From RUG14300 sp964391805 (GTDB lineage: Bacteria; Bacillota; Clostridia; Christensenellales; CAG-1252): 58,997 nucleotides of DNA. Under the pieces are notes generated by a model. That model worked only from the letters and a program-made list of their open reading frames with translations, was not told the origin of the DNA and did not search any database. The position numbers were made by a program, and so were the translations under genes. This document shows, in pieces, positions 53,405-58,997 of the stretch. Numbering within the stretch: the first letter of the stretch is position 1; each line of letters opens with the position of its first letter. The stretch spans positions 1 through 58,997 of the forward strand of contig CAYMNK010000012.1 of assembly GCA_964391805.1 (NCBI GenBank), in the 5' to 3' direction.

Positions 53405-54073
53405 ATGAAAAAAATTGGCATTGTAATTGCAATGAATCGTGAGTCGGGTTTACTTGAATTGTTTCCCGATTATCAAAAAGAATTTGTTTGCGGTATTCCC
53501 TTCTATGTTTTCGAAGCGGGGGCTAATAAGGTTATATTGACGACTTGCGGTGTCGGCGAGGTTGCCTCTTCGAGTGCAACGGCATTGCTAATCGGTTACT
53601 TTGGCGTAGGAGAGATTATCAATTACGGTTTTGTCGGCTCGTTGAAATGTGAGTTGCCCATCAATATGGTTATAGGTGTAAGCGAAGTCGTGCATACCGA
53701 TATGGATCTTACCGCATTCGGAAATGTAATAGGACAATATGACGAAAGAGAGGACGTAACCTTCAAGTCTTCTCGAGAACTTACTTGCGAGATACTCGGT
53801 AATGATGTATTTTTCGGCATTCTTGCGTCTGCCGATAAATTTGTATCGAAGGGAGAAGTAAAAACCGCTATAGCCCAAACTTTCGATGCCGATATTTGCG
53901 ATATGGAAGGCGCAGGTATTGCCGTTGTGTGTACGCGCGCAGGTATTCCGTTTGCCTTGATTAAAGTCGTGGTTGACGGCGTAGAAGAGGATTGCACAGA
54001 CTCGTTTTCCGCCAATAGCGTATTCGGAGTTGACGGTGCCATAAAGTGTATTTCTACATACCTTAAAAAATAG
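53405..54073 (+). CDS. MTA/SAH nucleosidase-like protein
   Basis: 222 residues of the purine-nucleoside phosphorylase fold. KIGIVIAMNRESGLL replaces the more usual AMEEE start. TTCGVGEVASSSATALLI, YGFVGSL, SADKFV and the catalytic-region CDMEGAGIAVVC follow, then PFALIKVVVDGV. Family members cleave adenine from methylthioadenosine or S-adenosylhomocysteine. The end differs from the typical ISD motif (VVDGV), so substrate may differ (for example futalosine or another nucleoside). It is followed, three bases later, by a SAM-dependent methyltransferase gene, which fits a by-product clearing role. Confidence 0.82.
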   Translation: MKKIGIVIAMNRESGLLELFPDYQKEFVCGIPFYVFEAGANKVILTTCGVGEVASSSATALLIGYFGVGEIINYGFVGSLKCELPINMVIGVSEVVHTDMDLTAFGNVIGQYDEREDVTFKSSRELTCEILGNDVFFGILASADKFVSKGEVKTAIAQTFDADICDMEGAGIAVVCTRAGIPFALIKVVVDGVEEDCTDSFSANSVFGVDGAIKCISTYLKK

Positions 54074-54075
54074 TC

Positions 54076-54792
54076 ATGGCATTTGAACTAAGAGAAAATG
54101 AAAGGCTTGACGATTTAGGAAACGGATTAGCCATAATTCAACAGCCCGATGCGTATTGTTTTACGTCGGATTCCGTTCTTTTGGCTAATCTTGTGCAAAC
54201 ATCTGCTAAAAGCGTGGTCGTTGACTTGTGTAGCGGATCTGGAATAGTCGGTATTTTGGTGAATACTAAGAATCACCCTAAGCATACATATTGTTTAGAA
54301 CTGCAAAGTTACCTATGTGATTCTGCCATAAGGAGTATAGCGTATAACGGATTAACTAATATCTCGGTTGTACAGTGTGACGTGAAAGAATCTGCCTCGA
54401 TTTTAGGGAGAGAATTTGCCGATATTGTAACCGCCAATCCGCCTTATTATAGACTAAACGAGGGGAATATGTCTGACGATATGCGAATCGCCGTTTGTCG
54501 CCACGAATTGGAACTCAATTTGAAACAACTTGTAGAATCGACATACAGTCTTTTGAAATACGGCGGAAGATTTTATGTAGTGTACCGTGCGGATAGGTTG
54601 GCGGAACTAATTACCGAGTTGTCAGTTCATAAATTGGAGCCTAAGGATATTATTTGTGTACAACCTGCCGAGGGGAAAGAAATAGACACCGTACTTGTCG
54701 TCGCTAAAAAAGGTGCCGAAAAGGGCGTGCGCGTAAAAACCTTGTTGCGGAAGGATATAGAAAACGATTATTCGATACTTAAAAAGAAATAA
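54076..54792 (+). CDS. TrmN6-like tRNA (adenine-N6) methyltransferase
   Basis: 238 residues. SAM-binding motif VVDLCSGSGIVGIL (about 49-62), catalytic NPPYY (near 124), and a QPDAYCFTSDSVLLA opening typical of the YfiC/YabB family that methylates tRNA1-Val. It sits directly before rsmI, the same order as yabB and yabC in Bacillus. The stop-to-start gap to rsmI is 14 bases. Confidence 0.87.
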   Translation: MAFELRENERLDDLGNGLAIIQQPDAYCFTSDSVLLANLVQTSAKSVVVDLCSGSGIVGILVNTKNHPKHTYCLELQSYLCDSAIRSIAYNGLTNISVVQCDVKESASILGREFADIVTANPPYYRLNEGNMSDDMRIAVCRHELELNLKQLVESTYSLLKYGGRFYVVYRADRLAELITELSVHKLEPKDIICVQPAEGKEIDTVLVVAKKGAEKGVRVKTLLRKDIENDYSILKKK

Positions 54793-54806
54793 AATAGGAG
54801 ATAGTG

Positions 54807-55613
54807 ATGTTATACATAGTCGGTACTCCCATAGGAAATATGAAGGATATTACCATTAGAGCGCTTGAAGTTTTACGCTCGGTGGACTTGATTATTTGCG
54901 AAGACACGAGGCATAGCCTTCCCTTTTTGCATAATTACGAAATCAAAAAGCCGTTGCGAAGTTATCATAAGTACAATGAAAAAGAAGAAACTCCTAGAAT
55001 TATCGAAGAACTTAAACAAGGTAAAAACATAGCGCTTATCAGTGATGCGGGTATGCCTTGTATAAGTGATCCCGGCGGTATACTTGTTCAAGCGGTAAGG
55101 CAAGATGGGTTGGATATAAGCGTTGTCCCCGGTCCTACTGCGGTTGCAAGTGCAGTAGCGCTTTCGGGCTATTCGGAAGGCTTTGTATTTATAGGCTTTT
55201 TGTCCGATAAAAACAAAGTGGCAGAATCACAGATAATGCCGTTTGTTAGTTCTCCTTTGCCTTTGGTTTTTTACTGTGCCATGCACGACTTAACTAAAAC
55301 TTGCGATTATCTTCTATCTAAGCTTGGAGACCGTAAACTGACCGTTGTTAAAGAGCTTACGAAGATGCACGAAACGGTGTTTGAAACGACTTTATCTAAA
55401 GGATACGATGGTGACGAGCGTGGTGAATTCGTTTTCATAGTAGAAGGTAAAAATGCTGATTCCGTAGCAGTAAAAATGACGCCGTTAGAGCATCTTAAGT
55501 CATATATGGATATGGGTTTATCTAAGAAAGAGGCAATTAAAAAGGTTGCCGACGAAAGAGGAGTAAGGAAGGACGAAATATATAAAATAGCATTGGAGCT
55601 TGACGATAAATGA
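54807..55613 (+). CDS. rsmI: 16S rRNA C1402 2'-O-methyltransferase
   Basis: 268 residues of the tetrapyrrole-methylase fold. YIVGTPIGNMKDITIRAL opens the protein, then CEDTRHS, ALISDAGMPCISDPGG and VPGPTAVASAVALSG, all diagnostic of RsmI. The C-terminal LSKKEAIKKVADERG is also typical. AGGAG is six bases before ATG 54807; a GTG one codon earlier is too close to the SD. It ends with an ATGA overlap into the next gene. Confidence 0.96.
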   Translation: MLYIVGTPIGNMKDITIRALEVLRSVDLIICEDTRHSLPFLHNYEIKKPLRSYHKYNEKEETPRIIEELKQGKNIALISDAGMPCISDPGGILVQAVRQDGLDISVVPGPTAVASAVALSGYSEGFVFIGFLSDKNKVAESQIMPFVSSPLPLVFYCAMHDLTKTCDYLLSKLGDRKLTVVKELTKMHETVFETTLSKGYDGDERGEFVFIVEGKNADSVAVKMTPLEHLKSYMDMGLSKKEAIKKVADERGVRKDEIYKIALELDDK

Positions 55614-56872
55614 GATTGACCTATTGGGAAAAAACCGATAATTCGGGTATGATATATCCGCTTATATTGACTTTGTCCGCACAAAGTAATTTTGAGTTTT
55701 GTATCACCCTTTCGGAAACGGTGGAACCGGAACTTTTACGTCAAGCGTTAGTCAATGCTTACGAGCGTTTTTCGTATGCAAAGGTGGAGCTTCAAAATAA
55801 TTTTTTCCGATCTTGTTTTGTGGAAAACAATGCGAATGTTGTTGTTCATAAAAATAACGGTAAAATTTTAGGTCGAATTAACTTCGTTAAGAATAATAAT
55901 TATCTTGTAGAGGTTTCTTACGTCGAGCGTGAAGTTCACTTAAAAATATTCCATTCTTTATCGGACGGTACGGGCGCTTTTGTTTTTGTCAAATATTTGC
56001 TTATCGAGTATGCTCACTTGAAGGGTGTTGAGGTCCACAACGATAACCCTGTCGAATTAGAGGGTGAGCACGAAAATGCGTATGATAAATATATAGACAA
56101 ATCGGTTGGGAGAAAAGGACTACTTAGCGATGCAAAGGCACCCGCTCTTCAAATTAAGGGCAAGTTTTTTAGAACAGACGGATTGGGCTTGATTATAGGG
56201 GACATCCCTCTTGAAAAAATTCACGCACTAAGTAAACAATACGGTTGTTCTATAACGGTATTTTTGGGTGCCGTCGTTATTGAAACGATAAAAGAACTTT
56301 ATGGTAACAAAAAAAAGAAACCGTCCTTGTTTTTTCCGGTAAACTTGCGTAAATTTTTCCCGTCAAATACTTTGTTGAACTTCGTTACATCGGCTAAGTG
56401 TGTGTTAAGTGCTCAAGATATGAGTTTAGAGGAAACAATTGCCGAACTCAAGACTGTGCTGAAAGAGCTTTTAAATGCAGCCAGCCTTAAACGCGCACTT
56501 CTACTTGCTTCGACCATTGCTTCTAATCCTATTACAAGGTTTTGCCCCTTCTTTTTGAAAAGACAGTTGATTACCTTCGGTAGAGAACTTACTACACAAG
56601 GGACTCAGACTATGATTATTTCCAACCTCGGAGAGTTTGTATTACCCGATGAAATTAAGCCTATGGTTGAGGGCATCAATTTTTATTTGAATTGTAATCG
56701 TCGAACGCCTGTAAATATGTCGGTAAGTTCGTATAACGGTACGCTTTCGGTTTGTTTTACCAGGCACATTGTTGAAAGGAAAGTAGAAAAATTATTCTTT
56801 GAAAAAATGAGAGCATTGGGCTTGGATTTTGAAATCCGATCAAATTATAGGGAAGATCAATATGGTTTGTGA
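55610..56872 (+). CDS. Condensation-fold acyltransferase (alcohol acetyltransferase-like)
   Basis: 420 residues of the chloramphenicol-acetyltransferase/condensation superfamily. The catalytic HxxxDG motif is intact: H115-S-L-S-D119-G120. A DFGW-like second motif is not obvious, but FPVNLRKFFPSNTLLNFV is the typical floor-strand region. Acyl donor and acceptor are unknown. The start overlaps the rsmI stop, and the end overlaps a zinc-ribbon membrane protein gene. I associate this pairing with other Firmicutes, where the second gene is called DUF6320. A role in modifying a lipid or glycolipid at the membrane is inference. Confidence 0.78.
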   Translation: MRLTYWEKTDNSGMIYPLILTLSAQSNFEFCITLSETVEPELLRQALVNAYERFSYAKVELQNNFFRSCFVENNANVVVHKNNGKILGRINFVKNNNYLVEVSYVEREVHLKIFHSLSDGTGAFVFVKYLLIEYAHLKGVEVHNDNPVELEGEHENAYDKYIDKSVGRKGLLSDAKAPALQIKGKFFRTDGLGLIIGDIPLEKIHALSKQYGCSITVFLGAVVIETIKELYGNKKKKPSLFFPVNLRKFFPSNTLLNFVTSAKCVLSAQDMSLEETIAELKTVLKELLNAASLKRALLLASTIASNPITRFCPFFLKRQLITFGRELTTQGTQTMIISNLGEFVLPDEIKPMVEGINFYLNCNRRTPVNMSVSSYNGTLSVCFTRHIVERKVEKLFFEKMRALGLDFEIRSNYREDQYGL

Positions 56873-57506
56873 TAAATGCGGTTGTAAAATAAAGGGCGAA
56901 CCTGCTAAGTGTCCGCTTTGCGATAATGTTTTTGATGAATCGAGAAATGTAGTCAAAAAGCCTAAAAGGGTTAGTACATATAAGAAGCCCTTTACTTTTA
57001 TATATTTCCTGACGACCGTTGCACTTGCTTGCTTGGTTTTTGTTACTTGCGAAATATTGGATTGGAACAGAACAGCGTTTTGGTGTTCGGTATATTCTCT
57101 TTTCCCGCTATATTATATAGTTCGCCATACTATATTGGGAATGCGCAATCCTGCATCGAAAATTACCGGTTTATCTTTTGTAATTGCTTTGTTTAATATT
57201 GCATTACTCGAAACATCACAAATATATAGTGGCTACTATTATATGTTTACTTCATATCAGGTTGTAATGTTCGTAATAACAGCGATACTTATCTTGTCCG
57301 ATTTTAAAACGTATTATCCGTATATGTCTTGCTTCTTTAATTATGCATTGACTTCGTGGATTCCGTTTGTGTTTGCTTATACTCGTTATACCAAATATTT
57401 ATATCCGCTTATTGTTGCAATAATCGAAAATCTATTCACTTTATATTTCGTAATACGTTATCCGAAAGAAATGTGGAATCAAGTGAGACGTTTCTTTGCA
57501 TATTGA
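56862..57506 (+). CDS. Zinc-ribbon, multi-TM membrane protein (DUF6320-like)
   Basis: 214 residues. The N-terminus is a zinc ribbon with two CxxC pairs (CDKC and CPLC) and one extra Cys. Six or so TM helices follow from about residue 45 to 205. The overlap of 11 bases with the acyltransferase gene implies coupled translation and a joint function. I recognise the arrangement but know no assigned activity. Confidence 0.75.
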   Translation: MVCDKCGCKIKGEPAKCPLCDNVFDESRNVVKKPKRVSTYKKPFTFIYFLTTVALACLVFVTCEILDWNRTAFWCSVYSLFPLYYIVRHTILGMRNPASKITGLSFVIALFNIALLETSQIYSGYYYMFTSYQVVMFVITAILILSDFKTYYPYMSCFFNYALTSWIPFVFAYTRYTKYLYPLIVAIIENLFTLYFVIRYPKEMWNQVRRFFAY

Positions 57507-57563
57507 TAATGCTCTCAAATATTCATTGAAAAGACACCAAATTAAGCGTAAGCGATTCATCAT

Positions 57564-57676
57564 GTCATTCTGAGTCCGCCGTCATACTGAGCAAAGCGCA
57601 AGCGAAGTCGAAATTCGATTTATCTATATTATTCACAAACCCGTAAGGGCGACGTAACGCGTCGGTACCTAAATCC
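57564..57676 (+). repeat. Mosaic repeat after the membrane protein gene
   Basis: GTCATTCTGAGTCCGCC directly abuts GTCATACTGAGCAAAG, the same tandem junction seen at 13143-13170. A GACG-taacg-CGTC hairpin and GTACCTAAATCC follow, close to 9411-9447. Confidence 0.68.
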
Positions 57677-57679
57677 GTA

Positions 57680-57718
57680 TAAAAAATGACGCAACTTTGA
57701 TATTGTTGCGCCATTTTT
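57680..57718. terminator. Bidirectional intrinsic terminator
   Basis: CGCAAC with GTTGCG, extended outward by AAATG/CATTT across one mismatch. A-run on one side, T-run on the other. It serves the upstream plus-strand genes and the convergent orphan gene. Confidence 0.82.
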
Positions 57719-57767
57719 TAATAGGTACTAAAAAATGACAAACTGTTTCATTGATTATGATAATAAA

Positions 57768-58409
57768 TTACAATAGAAGCGCTAATTGGCGCATTCCTCC
57801 GACATTCAGGTTAATGTTATTATCTTTATTAATTTTTTCCTCCAATTTAATACAGCATATAGCAATATTATCGAAGGTATCGCTTTCGTTTAAAAGCGAA
57901 AAATTAAAATTATTCAAATAATTATTGATATGATCGATGACATTTTTTGTATTTTTATAAGAACAAAAATATGATGCTTCCATCATTGAATAAAGTATAA
58001 CTTGTTCTCTGGAATTTATATCATAAATATTTTTTTTCAAAATACCGCCAAGGGCGTTATCAAATTTATCCGATTCGGTAAATAAAATTTTAAATACAGG
58101 AGCATTCTTAAAAAGAGAGTGAATACTACAATCGTTAGAATATTTAGAGTTGTTTGTCGATAATATATCCAATAATTTACTGGCAATTTTTTTCGCATCA
58201 TCGATATTGTCGACTTCGGCAAACGATTTTAGAAGCGAAGTTGCTTCTTTCTTGAGAATAAACGTCTCGATATTGGTTAATTCTTGTTTAGCACCTTTAA
58301 TAAAGGCGTTTGCCGATATTTTGCCAATACGAATAATGCTTAGTGTCGAATTGCTATCTTTGTTTGACACGGTTTTTGCCGTATTCCTCGGCATAATGTT
58401 AGTGTTCAT
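57768..58409 (-). CDS. Orphan helical protein of unknown function
   Basis: 213 residues, no signal peptide or TM segment, no family recognised. It is Asn/Lys/Ile-rich and almost entirely predicted alpha-helical, with Asp, Asn and Leu spacing suggestive of a helical-repeat bundle. Cysteines are scattered and form no metal motif. A strong SD (AGGAG) and a TTGACA promoter support real expression. The base composition is more AT-rich than its neighbours, which could mean recent transfer. It lies convergent to the acyltransferase operon and divergent from the rRNA-type promoters. Confidence 0.7.
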   Translation of the reverse strand: MNTNIMPRNTAKTVSNKDSNSTLSIIRIGKISANAFIKGAKQELTNIETFILKKEATSLLKSFAEVDNIDDAKKIASKLLDILSTNNSKYSNDCSIHSLFKNAPVFKILFTESDKFDNALGGILKKNIYDINSREQVILYSMMEASYFCSYKNTKNVIDHINNYLNNFNFSLLNESDTFDNIAICCIKLEEKINKDNNINLNVGGMRQLALLL

Positions 58410-58459
58410 AATTTACTCCTTAGTTCTCTGCGTAATCATAGATATTTAGATCTAATACT

Positions 58460-58488
58460 CTAATAGGTATCATTTTGGCGTTTGTCAA
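58460..58488 (-). promoter_or_regulatory. Promoter of the orphan gene
   Basis: On the minus strand, TTGACA (58483-58488), 17 bases, TATTAG (58460-58465). The -10 is imperfect. Confidence 0.5.
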
Positions 58489-58489
58489 C

Positions 58490-58728
58490 TATTTAGAAGC
58501 AATTTTTTTTTCTAAAAATTTTTAAAACATACAAAACACATTATTTTGGGGAATGGTTGTGATTCAATCGAAAATTATAATTGATCAATTTTAACGGAAG
58601 TTTCGATAATGAAAATAATGAATATATTAATAAGGATATTATTATATATAATAAATATAGTACTTATATAAAGAAAATATTTAAAAAAAAATAAAAAATA
58701 AAATATTTGAAAAATGTCGAAAAAACGC
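58490..58728. other. Very AT-rich region upstream of the rRNA-type promoters
   Basis: About 240 bases with long A and T runs and no gene. Phased A-tracts are the usual form of UP-element and curved DNA upstream of rRNA promoters, so this may raise promoter strength. Confidence 0.45.
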
Positions 58729-58757
58729 TTGACAAAATGGGAATAAAATGAGATAAT
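58729..58757 (+). promoter_or_regulatory. Candidate rRNA promoter P1
   Basis: Perfect TTGACA (58729-58734), 17-base spacer, GATAAT with an extended TGA (58752-58757). Confidence 0.82.
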
Positions 58758-58779
58758 CATCGCATTCGTATAACAAAGG

Positions 58780-58802
58780 AACGGATTTGCATCCGTTTTT
58801 TT
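58780..58802 (+). terminator. Terminator between the two promoters
   Basis: ACGGAT and ATCCGT around a TTGC loop, extended by one A-T pair, followed by seven T. It begins less than 20 bases after the predicted P1 start, so most P1 transcripts would end at about 35-40 nt unless antiterminated. Confidence 0.72.
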
Positions 58803-58896
58803 ATCGGAAAACATCTTTATAGTCTGAAGTAAAATGAAGACAAAAAACGAATAAAAAGTTTTTTCAAAAAAGATGAAAAAAAAGATAAAAAAACTG

Positions 58897-58925
58897 TTGA
58901 CAATCAAAATCCCTTGTGGTACAAT
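58897..58925 (+). promoter_or_regulatory. Candidate rRNA promoter P2
   Basis: Perfect TTGACA (58897-58902), 17 bases, TACAAT (58920-58925). Confidence 0.85.
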
Positions 58926-58930
58926 AACTG

Positions 58931-58997
58931 CACTGTCAAACGAAAGGACAGTGAATTGCAACTTGAAAATTGAACAGAAAGGTAAAAGCGAGTGTGT
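58931..58997 (+). other. Start of a pre-16S rRNA leader (gene beyond the edge)
   Basis: The first transcribed bases fold as CACTGTC-n9-GACAGTG. Then comes CTTGAAAATTGAACA, close to the TTGAAAACTGAACA sequence commonly found just before 16S genes in Firmicutes. The window ends before any rRNA sequence, so the rRNA itself is inferred. Confidence 0.65.

Overview
The window looks like chromosomal DNA of a low-GC, anaerobic, Clostridia-type Firmicute. The evidence is a yabP-yabQ sporulation pair with a sigma-E-like promoter, a GlgC/GlgD glycogen operon, many lipobox lipoproteins, strong SD sequences and sigma-A promoters with 17-18 base spacers, and an rRNA-type promoter and leader at the right edge. 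I found no tRNA, CRISPR array or transposase. The standard genetic code fits every gene. The species cannot be named from the sequence alone.

Layout. 1-1.7 kb: a tyrosine integrase at the left edge, then yabP-yabQ, all on the minus strand. 1.7-4.3 kb: two small cysteine-rich or hypothetical genes and a metallophosphoesterase lipoprotein. 4.4-9.0 kb: a promoter-terminator microtranscript, then a two-gene membrane module made of a single-pass extracytoplasmic helical protein overlapping a 989-residue channel-like TM/Rossmann/RyR protein. 9.7-14.7 kb: metG-argS and a cation diffusion facilitator. 14.9-18.3 kb: a 1152-residue secreted esterase lipoprotein on the minus strand. 18.5-22.5 kb: a possible leader peptide and an asymmetric heterodimeric ABC exporter. 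23-39 kb: a Gram-positive polysaccharide-utilisation operon with an AraC regulator, three surface lipoproteins including a GH43-like enzyme, a solute-binding protein, two permeases, a 59-residue membrane peptide, an expanded MalK-like ATPase and a GH2 beta-galactosidase. 39.7-41.2 kb: glpK. 52-41.5 kb, minus strand: glgB-glgC-glgD-glgA-glgP and a GH13 enzyme. 52.1-57.5 kb: VanW protein, MTA/SAH nucleosidase, TrmN6-like and RsmI methyltransferases, an acyltransferase and its membrane partner. 57.8-59 kb: an orphan gene, an AT-rich stretch, and two tandem rRNA-type promoters separated by an intrinsic terminator.

Working together: the 23-39 kb operon would bind and trim an external glycan, import oligosaccharide and cleave beta-galactosides inside. 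The glycogen operon would then store and remobilise the glucose. Almost all long intergenic gaps in the middle of the window are filled with mosaic, hairpin-rich repeats bounded by GTCATnCTGAG inverted ends. One pair flanks metG-argS as 76 bp inverted copies. The most interesting candidates are the RyR channel-like module (4.7-9.0 kb), the repeat family, and the short promoter-terminator units.
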